Shown here piece after piece: positions 33,801 to 40,661 of a DNA stretch of 64,000 nucleotides. Origin of the DNA: Verrucolacustris sp044348085 (GTDB taxonomy: Bacteria; Verrucomicrobiota; Verrucomicrobiia; Methylacidiphilales; Verrucolacustridaceae). Position 1 is the stretch's first letter. The number at the start of each line of letters is the position of its first letter. The DNA lies in contig JBIKTM010000007.1 in NCBI GenBank assembly GCA_044348085.1, positions 14,880-78,879 of the forward strand, in the 5' to 3' direction. The position numbers and the translations under genes are program-made. The notes under the pieces were generated by a model. It worked only from the letters and a program-made list of their open reading frames with translations, was not told where the DNA came from and ran no database searches.

Positions 33801-36654
33801 GACCAGCGGACTGATCTCTGGAACACCGACCAGTGCGGCTACCTCTACTGTAACCATGAATGCCGCGAATGCCGGAGGTTCTGGCGCGAAGGCACTCACG
33901 ATCACCGTCGCAGCTGCGCCTGTGGTCGTCACAGCACCCGTGATATCCAGTGCGACCACAGCCAGTGGAAGGGTGGGCACGGCGTTTAGTTACCAGATCG
34001 TCGCTTCGGGAAGTCCGACTTCCTACAGTGCAACCGGATTACCTGCTGGTCTGGCCGTGAATGCGACTAGCGGTGTGATCTCGGGAACGCCCACAGCAGC
34101 CGCAAACTCGACCGTGACCCTCCGGGCAACCAATGCCGGCGGATCTGCAACCAAGACACTGACGATCACCGTCACAGCTGCGCCTGTGGTAGTCACAGCA
34201 CCCGTGATCTCCAGTGCGGCCACAGCCACTGGAAAGGTGGGCACTGCGTTTAGTTATCAGATCGCGGCTTCGGGAAGTCCCACTTCCTACAGCGCGACCG
34301 GATTACCAGCTGGTCTAACGGTCAATGCGACCAGTGGTGTGATCTCGGGGACACCCACAACAGTCGCAACCTCGACCGTTACCTTGAGGGCAACGAATGC
34401 GGGTGGAACTGGGACGAAGAGTCTTATCGTGACAGTGTCGGCGGCGACTCCTGCAACAGGAAATCTGACGGTGGTGCAGACGATCCAGAATGATTGGGGA
34501 ACTGGCTTCACGGCCCAAGTCGTGATCAGCAATCCAACAAGCGCGGCAGTGAGCAACTGGAGTCTGGGATTCACCTTTGACGGAAAGATTCCTGAAATCT
34601 GGAGCGCAGCTGTTGCCTCCCAGGTGGGAACCAAGTGGGTGGTCAGTCCGGTTGCTTGGACTAGCACCATTCCTGCAGGCGGATCGGTGACGTTTGGTTA
34701 CAACGGAGCCCCCGGAACCACTAACAAGATCCCCACTGCTTTTCTAATCAACGGAACAGCGGCGGGCGGAACGACAGGTGGAGGCACTGGAGTCGCTCCT
34801 GTGATCTCGAGCGCGGCTACCGCAAGTGGAACGGTGGGCACCGCGTTTAGTTACCAGATCGTGGCTTCGGGAAGTCCGACTTCCTATAGCGCGACCGGAC
34901 TACCCGCTGGACTGACTGTGAATGCGACCAGTGGTAGAATCTCGGGAACGCCCACGGCAGCCGCAACCTCGGCTGTCACCCTCAGGGCGACTAACTCTGT
35001 GGGTTCTGCGACAAGGATCCTGACGATCACCGTGGCGGCCGCTCCAGTCGCAGTAGCACCTGTGATCTCCAGTGCGGCCACGGCCAGTGGAGTGGTGGGT
35101 ACGGCGTTTAGTTACCAGATCGCAGCATCGGGAAGTCCGACTTCCTACAGCGCGACCGGACTACCCGCTGGTCTGACGGTGAATGCGACCAGCGGTGTAA
35201 TCTCCGGAATACCCACAGCAGTCGCAACCTCGGCTGTCACCCTCAGGGCAAGCAATGCGGCCGGATCTGGGACAAGCAGCCTCACGATTACGATCGTCGC
35301 AGCGGCTCCGGTTGTTGTCGCTGGATATGACAAGATGCCCACGGTCGAACAGCGAAAGATCGTCGGCTACTACCCGAATTGGGGAATTTATCAGAAAGGT
35401 TTCCCCGTGACCAAGATCCGGGGAGATCGGATCAATGTGATCAACTACGCGTTCCTGATTCCGCTCGATCGCACGATGCCGACCGCGTGGGATAAGACCG
35501 TATCCACCTATCGTGGGTGGAAGTACAGCAACTACGCCGCTTACATGCAGCAGCCTCCAGGAACGACTTTGACGGCAGGCATTGGCCTGTTTGACGAGTA
35601 TGCGGATGCAGGCGCGAACAGTGCGGGGGAGGCGTTGACGATGGCTCCCGCCTACACGCCCAGCAGTAACTTCGGGCAACTGCAGGCCTTAAAGGCTAAG
35701 TATCCGAAGTTGAAGACGATGATTTCCATTGGCGGATGGACCTTGTCGGCTCCGCTCTACTCGATTTCGAGGGATGCACAGAAGCGGGCAGATTTTGCGA
35801 AATCGTCCGTCTACGTCATGGTGAAGTACGGGTTTGATGGCATCGACGTGGATTGGGAATACCCAGGCGGGGGAGGGTTGGATGGTAGTGGCGTAGCTTC
35901 GACGAGCGACGGTGCCAACTACAACCTCCTCTTGAAGGCGATCCGGGACGAAATGAACCGTCAGACGGCAATCGATGGAAAGAAGTACTATCTTTCCATC
36001 GCAGGCCCTGGAGGGGATGAAAAAATCGCCAATATGGATCCGAAGGCGATTTCCCAAGTCGCGGACTGGATCAACATCATGACCTACGACTTCCACGGCG
36101 GGTGGGATTCGTACACCGGGATCAACGCGCCGATGGTGAATGTCGATCCGAGTGCCGGTCGCGCCAACTGGTCGGTCCAAGGGGCGACACAGATCTATCT
36201 CAACGGATTGAATGGGAAGGGTGGAGTGCCTGCGGCTCAACTTGTCTTAGGCGTTCCGTTCTATGGCCGGGGTTGGGATGGAGTGCAGGCGGGGCCGAAT
36301 GGAGACGGTCTGGGTCAAGCTGGCTACGAAGCAACTTCGCCCGGTCTGGGGGAAACCGAGTTTCCCTACAACTCCCTGTTCAGCACCGGGGCCCTAACCT
36401 ACAGCAACGGAGTCTATGCCGGAGCAGGCGGATACAAGCGCTACTGGAATGCTGCGGCTCAGGTTCCTTATCTCTACTCGGCCACAGCGAAGCGGTTCAT
36501 CACCTATGATGATTCCGAGTCGATGCGGGTGAAGGCCAACTACGCCAACCAAGTCGGCTTAGGAGGATTGATGTTCTGGGAGCTAAGCGAGGATGTAACC
36601 AGTGGGGCTACCTCCTTGCTGGATACCATCTACGATCGAGTCCACCTGCCATAA
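30808..36654 (+). CDS. Giant secreted AA10 LPMO-CBM2-GH5-CBM2-GH18 polysaccharide-degrading enzyme
   Basis: This is a 1948-residue secreted enzyme. A signal peptide (1-26) ends before His27, so maturation exposes the copper-binding N-terminal histidine of an AA10 lytic polysaccharide monooxygenase (27-206; second brace His127, axial Phe205). Next come a Pro/Thr linker (227-250), CBM2 (254-350), an Ig-like module (356-445) and a GH5 endoglucanase (482-846; acid/base E646 in LFNEP, nucleophile E766 in LLGEFGS). The GH5 closely recalls Acidothermus E1, subfamily 1. Then follow a Calx-beta-like module (848-948), three Ig-like repeats, a second CBM2 (1219-1317), two more Ig-like repeats and a GH18 chitinase (1517-1948; D1677xxD1680xD1682xE1684). 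No C-terminal sorting signal is seen. It combines oxidative, cellulolytic and chitinolytic activities in one chain. Confidence 0.93.
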   Translation: MKTKTKIKTIGSFFLALILGAVSAFGHGSMADPISRSYEVFLENPQTPSSEAAKAAIAVAGTQAFYDWMEVSLNVPDYKYAAVIPDGKLPGAGRDKYAGLNLLRTDWPATKVVPGPKLCRYYAPTPHEPSFFKAYITRDGYNPLQPLLWSDLVEVPGADNVTLTGNNYYMTLQLPNRIGRHVLYVIWQRIDPRAEVFFSTSDVDFGGVNYGATPNPVVPPGSEVVVTPPTTPTTPTTPTTPTVPTTPVVVSGEGTVVFSFTNQWTSGGQGNFQITNTSAQAINGWNLEFDWAGDITSIWEGVLVSKVGNHYFVKNAPYNAVIPSGGSVLVGVVANFSVAGTLPTGFSLNGSSSVVPALAVSSGVLKSATQGVPYSETLVATGGTAPYSWMVPSCCACPSGLTLSSSGVVSGTATLAGNYTFKVMVTDSTSATATRYLTLNVAAAPVVTPPVTPPVTPPITLPTLAVGDAALTLSASTGTVTTSGYLSASGNQIVDAAGNPVRISGVNWFGFETGNKVLHGLWTRGYKPMLDQVKGLGFNTLRIPFSNEMLRSDAVTTSINFAQNPDLQGLTPIQCMDKVIAYAGSIGLKVILDRHSAKADGFTGEDVWYIPGDAYYTEQRWIEDWVMLAKRYSGNATVIGADLFNEPKKSATWGNSSPATDWNKAAERAGNAVLAANPNWLIIVEGTEQYNGQTTWWGGNLKGVATYPVVLTNPSKLVYSMHDYPASVFAQSWFSDATYPNNLDDVWYAHWGYIFKNQTAPLLLGEFGSRLLTTSDQQWMDKLTDYIDGDLNLDGVKDLTGNQKGMSWTYWSLNPNSGDTGGILNDDWTTVNSLRMSYIQGSLAPLIGVATGSGVTSQTMNFAVTLSAPASAVVSVAYATVDGTAAAGTNYTATSGMLSFAPGETMKTISVVVPGQTLAANKQFSIQLSNVSGATIADGTGAGLIQPSAVVLPAAPIISSSATASGTVGTAFSYQIVASGSPTSYSATGLPAGLTVNTTSGLISGTPTSAATSTVTMNAANAGGSGAKALTITVAAAPVVVTAPVISSATTASGRVGTAFSYQIVASGSPTSYSATGLPAGLAVNATSGVISGTPTAAANSTVTLRATNAGGSATKTLTITVTAAPVVVTAPVISSAATATGKVGTAFSYQIAASGSPTSYSATGLPAGLTVNATSGVISGTPTTVATSTVTLRATNAGGTGTKSLIVTVSAATPATGNLTVVQTIQNDWGTGFTAQVVISNPTSAAVSNWSLGFTFDGKIPEIWSAAVASQVGTKWVVSPVAWTSTIPAGGSVTFGYNGAPGTTNKIPTAFLINGTAAGGTTGGGTGVAPVISSAATASGTVGTAFSYQIVASGSPTSYSATGLPAGLTVNATSGRISGTPTAAATSAVTLRATNSVGSATRILTITVAAAPVAVAPVISSAATASGVVGTAFSYQIAASGSPTSYSATGLPAGLTVNATSGVISGIPTAVATSAVTLRASNAAGSGTSSLTITIVAAAPVVVAGYDKMPTVEQRKIVGYYPNWGIYQKGFPVTKIRGDRINVINYAFLIPLDRTMPTAWDKTVSTYRGWKYSNYAAYMQQPPGTTLTAGIGLFDEYADAGANSAGEALTMAPAYTPSSNFGQLQALKAKYPKLKTMISIGGWTLSAPLYSISRDAQKRADFAKSSVYVMVKYGFDGIDVDWEYPGGGGLDGSGVASTSDGANYNLLLKAIRDEMNRQTAIDGKKYYLSIAGPGGDEKIANMDPKAISQVADWINIMTYDFHGGWDSYTGINAPMVNVDPSAGRANWSVQGATQIYLNGLNGKGGVPAAQLVLGVPFYGRGWDGVQAGPNGDGLGQAGYEATSPGLGETEFPYNSLFSTGALTYSNGVYAGAGGYKRYWNAAAQVPYLYSATAKRFITYDDSESMRVKANYANQVGLGGLMFWELSEDVTSGATSLLDTIYDRVHLP
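33664..35320 (+). repeat. Five near-identical Ig-like (He_PIG type) repeats interrupted by a CBM2 module
   Basis: Repeats share a core encoding GTAFSYQIVASGSPTSYSAT. Equivalent TTT codons lie at 33721, 33985, 34249, 34846 and 35107, so spacing is 264, 264, then 261 bp across the inserted CBM2 (34462-34758). DNA identity within the core is very high. They act as spacers between catalytic modules and are a likely substrate for unequal recombination and assembly error. Confidence 0.9.
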
Positions 36655-36696
36655 CTACGAGGGCAAAAAACCGATAAAAACTGAAAATGGAGCGAA

Positions 36697-36727
36697 ATGT
36701 AGGGCGGGCATGATGCCCGCCCTACAT
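36697..36727. repeat. Perfect palindrome downstream of the CAZyme gene (REP-like or bidirectional terminator)
   Basis: ATGTAGGGCGGGCA (36697-36710) and its exact inverse complement TGCCCGCCCTACAT (36714-36727) flank a 3-base loop. The 14-bp GC-rich stem between the convergent CAZyme and L,D-transpeptidase genes could stop transcription from both sides, but there is no T-run on either strand. The GTAGGGCGGGC core resembles dispersed extragenic palindromes. Confidence 0.75.
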
Positions 36728-36805
36728 AATCGTTGGGGACGGTTGGTTGACCCTCCGCTGCTCCTAACCTCGTAGACTCGGGAGGAGCTATGGAGGGTTT
36801 CAGGT

Positions 36806-37267
36806 TTAAGCGGTGATTTCGACTCGGGTGCCGATGGGAATGAGGTCGTAGAGCTGGATCACGTCGGCATTACGTAGACAGACACAGCCGGCGCTGCTGG
36901 GTTGCCCGATCAGGTCTTCGCGATTCGTGCCGTGGATGTAGATGTAGCGGTCTTTGCTCGTTTTGTTGTGATCTTCCTCCCCGTCGAGCCAGAGAATGCG
37001 GGTGAGGACCAGATTCTTTTCTTCCACCGGATCTGAGGATTTCCAGACACGGCCGTTGGGTTTGCGTCCGACGAATTGGGTGCCGGATTCGGCGTTGTCG
37101 CCGATCTTTTGACAGATCCGATGCCAGCCGAGAGGGGTCTTGTTGCTGTTCGGTTCCGAGCCCGTTCCTTTCTTTGCGGTGGAGACCGGGAAAGAGCGGG
37201 AGACGGAGCCGTCATCGGCAATGATATCGAGGCGTTGGGCGGAGACGGAGACGCGGAGATGAGGCAT
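36806..37267 (-). CDS. L,D-transpeptidase (YkuD) family protein
   Basis: YkuD enzymes make 3-3 peptidoglycan crosslinks or attach proteins to the wall. The catalytic signature is intact: H112-G-T in YIHGTN and S-x-x-G-C128 in SSAGCVCLRN. The 153-residue protein is essentially only the catalytic domain, begins MPHLRVSVSAQRL and shows no signal peptide or membrane anchor, which is odd for an enzyme that should act in the periplasm. An atypical export route or a missed upstream start are alternatives, but no better start is visible. It is a monocistronic minus-strand gene. Confidence 0.88.
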   Translation of the reverse strand: MPHLRVSVSAQRLDIIADDGSVSRSFPVSTAKKGTGSEPNSNKTPLGWHRICQKIGDNAESGTQFVGRKPNGRVWKSSDPVEEKNLVLTRILWLDGEEDHNKTSKDRYIYIHGTNREDLIGQPSSAGCVCLRNADVIQLYDLIPIGTRVEITA

Positions 37268-37297
37268 TGGCTTTAAGTTAAAGTTGGACGAGACGAC

Positions 37298-38746
37298 TTA
37301 ACGAGAAGTTTCTGGAGGGAGAACAAGCAGAACGGGGCCGGGGGTGATTCGCCACCAGTTTCCTGTGGAGGACCGTTCGGAGGGAGTGGTGAAGTTGTAC
37401 TGGTCGAGCCGAAGGCGGAGGTAATCGTTTTCAGAGGAGTGGGGCTGCGAGGGTAGAAGACTCCAGACTTCTGGGTCGCCTTTTTGGAGTTTTTTGAGGA
37501 AAGGAGTGAACCAACCTGGGAGTTGGCCGCGTTCAGCGGATAGGGCGGCGAACCACATTTGCCAGTCGAGTCGGGGTTGGAAGGGGGCGATTTGGGGAGG
37601 GAGACGATCGGGCGGGCCTGCTTTGTAGGAAAACTGGATGGGCTGCCACTGGATTCCGTCGGAACTGCGTTCGAGTATGAGTTCGGGGCGACGGGTGGTC
37701 ATAACGGCGAAGAGTCCGTAGCCGGAGGTGAGATGCCAGGGGGCGAAAGAATTTTGCCATGTGGATTGGGAGGCGCGGGGGAGAAGTTGCAGAGTGGAAA
37801 GAAGGATGGGGATAGCGAGCGAGAGTTGGAGGAGGGCGGCGAGGGAGGCGAGGTGGCGCCAAGGAACGGGGGTCCACGGAAGAGGAACTGTTTTGGGAAG
37901 AAGGGAGGTGGAAAAGAAGCGGTTATCGATAAGAGTGAGACAGAGGGCGATGGTGAGGAGGTTAAAGAAGGCGTAGTTGCCGGTGAGGGCGATGAGGAGC
38001 ATGAGGGAGAGGAAGCCAAGAGATGCGGTGAGGCGGACTTTGGGTTGGGTAAAGAGAAGGGTGAAAGGGAGAAGGAGTTCGACGATAAAGGTAAAAATGG
38101 TGGAGAGCTTGAGAAGCGGGTGAGGGAGTTGATGAATGAACCAGGCGAGGGGGTTGGGAATGGGTTGGGTTTCGAAGTGATAGGTCATGGCGGAAAGATC
38201 AGTCCAGGTGGGGTCGCCACTTAGGATTTTGACGATTCCTGAGCTGAAGATGAGACGTGCGAGAAGGAAGGTGAGGGCAAGTCGGATGAGGAGGGGCGGA
38301 ATATCGAGGCCAGGCGGGCGGGGGCGAATGCCGGGTTTTTCGAGAAAGATGAGGAGAAAACCAACTTCGAGGAGGAGGGTATCCCACTGGAAGGAGAGGA
38401 AAACCTGGCCGATATTTACGAACGAGAGCCAACAGAGCCACGGGAGGATGGCGGAGAGGGGTCGAAGCAAGCCGGCGGTGAGGGCGAGGGCGCCAGCGAT
38501 TCCAAGTAGAGCGATGAGGCGAAGGGAGAGATCGGAGGAGCCGAAGAACCAAGTGAGGGAGGGAAGTGAGAGTGGGGCGAAGTCTGGGCCGATGAACTCT
38601 GTCACGCGGGTGAGGAGGTTTTCCGCGGGGAGAATACCGTTTGGGCCGAGGAGTCCTGGGATTTGGGGTAGAAGGGAGAGGAAAGCGCAGAGGTAGGCCA
38701 GACCGGTGATCCGAGCGAAGATCCAGAAGCCAAGGGAGTAGTTCAT
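37298..38746 (-). CDS. Lipase maturation factor family membrane protein
   Basis: The 482-aa protein has many hydrophobic segments over residues 1-335 and a soluble C-terminal domain. The conserved patterns SFQWDTLLLEVGFL, SGIVKILSGDPTW and DWQMWFAALS are those of the LMF1-like family. Animal LMF1 helps fold lipases in the ER. The bacterial homologues are widespread in PVC and Myxococcota but their role is undetermined. It is a monocistronic minus-strand gene with a 30 bp gap to the L,D-transpeptidase. Confidence 0.87.
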   Translation of the reverse strand: MNYSLGFWIFARITGLAYLCAFLSLLPQIPGLLGPNGILPAENLLTRVTEFIGPDFAPLSLPSLTWFFGSSDLSLRLIALLGIAGALALTAGLLRPLSAILPWLCWLSFVNIGQVFLSFQWDTLLLEVGFLLIFLEKPGIRPRPPGLDIPPLLIRLALTFLLARLIFSSGIVKILSGDPTWTDLSAMTYHFETQPIPNPLAWFIHQLPHPLLKLSTIFTFIVELLLPFTLLFTQPKVRLTASLGFLSLMLLIALTGNYAFFNLLTIALCLTLIDNRFFSTSLLPKTVPLPWTPVPWRHLASLAALLQLSLAIPILLSTLQLLPRASQSTWQNSFAPWHLTSGYGLFAVMTTRRPELILERSSDGIQWQPIQFSYKAGPPDRLPPQIAPFQPRLDWQMWFAALSAERGQLPGWFTPFLKKLQKGDPEVWSLLPSQPHSSENDYLRLRLDQYNFTTPSERSSTGNWWRITPGPVLLVLPPETSR

Positions 38747-38879
38747 AGAGTGAGTAGCTGGATTTGATTGTCCTACAATCCCGGGAAAGTGGGATGATTT
38801 TTATGCTGGTGGGAATCGGGGGAGTAAAAAAATTAAAAAAAGACCGAACCCTTTTTTGTTGGCAGCAGTTTAATCCTGT

Positions 38880-39332
38880 ATGAAGACAACCACACAAGAC
38901 ACACGATGGAAATCACAAGATCGCAACGCTGGAAGCTCTCCCCGCGGGGGGCCTTCGGCTCAAGAGGAGAGAAAGGGGCCGGACTTGTCTGACCGTTTGC
39001 TCTCCTTCACCTCCAACCTACTGGGGTTGGCAGGAAGCCTGCCTGAAGATCGGGCGGCTGGGCATCTGGCGGAGGAACTTCTTCGCTCGGGCACAGCAGC
39101 TTACTTCCGGCATGGGGAGGCGGAGGGATCGCCCTCGGCAAAGGAGTTTGCGGAAAAGTTCCGCGCTTGCTTAGCCGAGTTGCGTGTTTCCCGACGCGCA
39201 CTCCAGCTCTTGGCTAAGGCGGGACTGCCCTGTGATGGGCAGGCGGTGAGAACGGCGTTGGAGGAGGTGGATATTCTCATTCGCATCTTCTTTTCCAGTA
39301 TCCGGACTCTGGAAAATAAAGCAGCCGCCTGA
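38880..39332 (+). CDS. Four-helix bundle protein (S23/IVS-type)
   Basis: The 150-residue protein has a disordered N-terminal 35 residues, then helices matching the 23S-rRNA-intervening-sequence protein family (SDRLLSFTSNLLGLAGSLP, HLAEELLRSGTAAYFRHGEA, FRACLAELRVSRRALQLL). Members occur inside rRNA insertions, but also free-standing as here. No function is known beyond a proposed pentameric nucleic-acid-binding fold. No rRNA is nearby. Confidence 0.8.
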   Translation: MKTTTQDTRWKSQDRNAGSSPRGGPSAQEERKGPDLSDRLLSFTSNLLGLAGSLPEDRAAGHLAEELLRSGTAAYFRHGEAEGSPSAKEFAEKFRACLAELRVSRRALQLLAKAGLPCDGQAVRTALEEVDILIRIFFSSIRTLENKAAA

Positions 39333-39354
39333 GGAACGGCTGCGCTGGGGCGCG

Positions 39355-39396
39355 GCCGATCCGGATCCCCTGATGAAGGGGAAGAGCCGGATCGGC
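39355..39396. repeat. Nested inverted repeat upstream of the second E2 gene
   Basis: GCCGATCCGG (39355-39364) pairs with CCGGATCGGC (39387-39396). Inside it CCCCT (39367-39371) pairs with AGGGG (39377-39381). The resulting long hairpin lies between the four-helix gene and the E2 start (39450). It could be a terminator without a T-run, an operator, or an RNA element. A smaller GCAGCCG/CGGCTGC hairpin (39321-39343) precedes it, overlapping the end of the four-helix gene. Confidence 0.6.
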
Positions 39397-39449
39397 TGCC
39401 CTCGGCATTGTTCGCCCAACCCGAGGTGGGTATTGTTGGTGGGAAGACT

Positions 39450-40661
39450 ATGGGACAGTTCGCCATCTCTATGCCTCAGTTAGGGGAGTCGATCGCCGAG
39501 GCGACTTTATTGCGACTCAAGGTAAAGCCAGGCGAAACGGTTGAAGCGGATCAGGAGGTGGCAGAGGTTGAGACGAGTAAAGCAGTCATGAGTGTAACGA
39601 CGAGCTACGGGGGTGTCTGGAAAGAGTGGAAAGCTAAGGAGGGGCAAAGTTATCCCGTGGGAACTGTTTTGGGTTACGTGGAGGTGGCGGGCCGGGAAGA
39701 GTCGAAAGGAATTAAAAAGAGCCCAGATGGAGGCCGGAAGGTTCAACCGAAAGAAAAAGAGGGTAAAAAGAAAATTCACTCGAATGGAGAAAATGGAAAT
39801 GGAAAGGGAGTATTGCCGACTATCCAGGGGTTACCCGTCCCTGCACGTGCGGCAGGGGCCAGTTATCTATCGCCCCGAATGAAGGCGCGAATTGAGGAGT
39901 TGGGGTTGCATGCGGCGGATTTAGCGGGTTTAGCGCCAAGCGGAGCTAAGGGGAGAGTGACGATTGAGGATTTTGAAAGGTTCATGTTGGATTTAGAGAA
40001 ACAGAAACTGACTCCTGCCTCCTCAATGCGGGTAGCGGTGGCAGATGCGATGCGAAGAAGCTGGTTACGTCCCTTGGCCACGGTTGGAAGAACGGCGGGA
40101 ATGGATGCTTTGCTGGCTCATCGAAAAAAACACCCTGCAAAACCGGGGCCTACTCTGTACGCCGTGCGGGCGCTAGGAATTGCTTTAGCGGAGAACAGTT
40201 TGCCTGCGGGGCGGTTGGTGGGCAGTCGGATCGTGCATCCAGGGTCGATCGACATTGCCTTTGCTGTTGAAGCGGAGGATGGGGTTCTCGTTCCTGTCCT
40301 TCGGAGAGTGAATGAAACAGACTTAAACACGCTGGCGGCGCTTTATGCTGAAAGAATGAAGCAGGCGAAGGAGCGTAAAATTCCGGCTGAGGGGTTGGGA
40401 GGGTCTGTAGCAGTGGTGACAAACTACGGAACGTTCGGTTTGGATTGGGCGACTCCGATTCCGTTGCCCGAGCAAAGTTTGGTCTTGGGTTTGGGGGCGG
40501 GAAAGAAAGTTCCTGAGTGGGATGAGAAGACACAATCGTTTCAGCCCAAGACTGTGGCACCTTTGACGTTAAGTTTTGATCATCGGGTGATCGACGGTGG
40601 GGCGGCAGGGCGACTTTTGGCCCGCGTGGCCGAGTTACTGGAGAGTCCGGAAAAACTTTAA
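39450..40661 (+). CDS. Second lipoyl E2 acyltransferase of a 2-oxoacid dehydrogenase complex
   Basis: The protein (403 aa from ATG 39450) has a lipoyl domain with K44 in VETSKAV, a basic linker, an E3-binding domain at about 138-178 (SPRMKARIEELGL..GAKGRVTIEDF) and an acyltransferase domain ending with H378xxxDG (FDHRVIDGG). It is therefore a complete E2 of the pyruvate or branched-chain type, unlike the SucB here, which lacks the E3-binding domain. No E1 or E3 gene is adjacent, so its complex cannot be named. Its stop overlaps the convergent desaturase gene by 4 bp. Confidence 0.88.
   Translation: MGQFAISMPQLGESIAEATLLRLKVKPGETVEADQEVAEVETSKAVMSVTTSYGGVWKEWKAKEGQSYPVGTVLGYVEVAGREESKGIKKSPDGGRKVQPKEKEGKKKIHSNGENGNGKGVLPTIQGLPVPARAAGASYLSPRMKARIEELGLHAADLAGLAPSGAKGRVTIEDFERFMLDLEKQKLTPASSMRVAVADAMRRSWLRPLATVGRTAGMDALLAHRKKHPAKPGPTLYAVRALGIALAENSLPAGRLVGSRIVHPGSIDIAFAVEAEDGVLVPVLRRVNETDLNTLAALYAERMKQAKERKIPAEGLGGSVAVVTNYGTFGLDWATPIPLPEQSLVLGLGAGKKVPEWDEKTQSFQPKTVAPLTLSFDHRVIDGGAAGRLLARVAELLESPEKL

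Noticed and set aside
33664..35320. Regular ~264-bp repeats considered as a CRISPR-like or satellite array
   Set aside because: They are in-frame protein modules with continuous coding sequence and no spacer pattern.
35161..36240. Minus-strand frames of 170-180 codons opposite the GH18 region
   Set aside because: The plus strand carries intact GH18 catalytic motifs; the antisense frames have no recognisable domain.
37559..38224. 221-codon plus-strand reading frame antisense to the lipase maturation factor gene
   Set aside because: Its Gly/Glu/Lys-rich composition is what the reverse complement of a Pro/Ser/Leu-rich gene gives; the opposite strand has a recognisable family.
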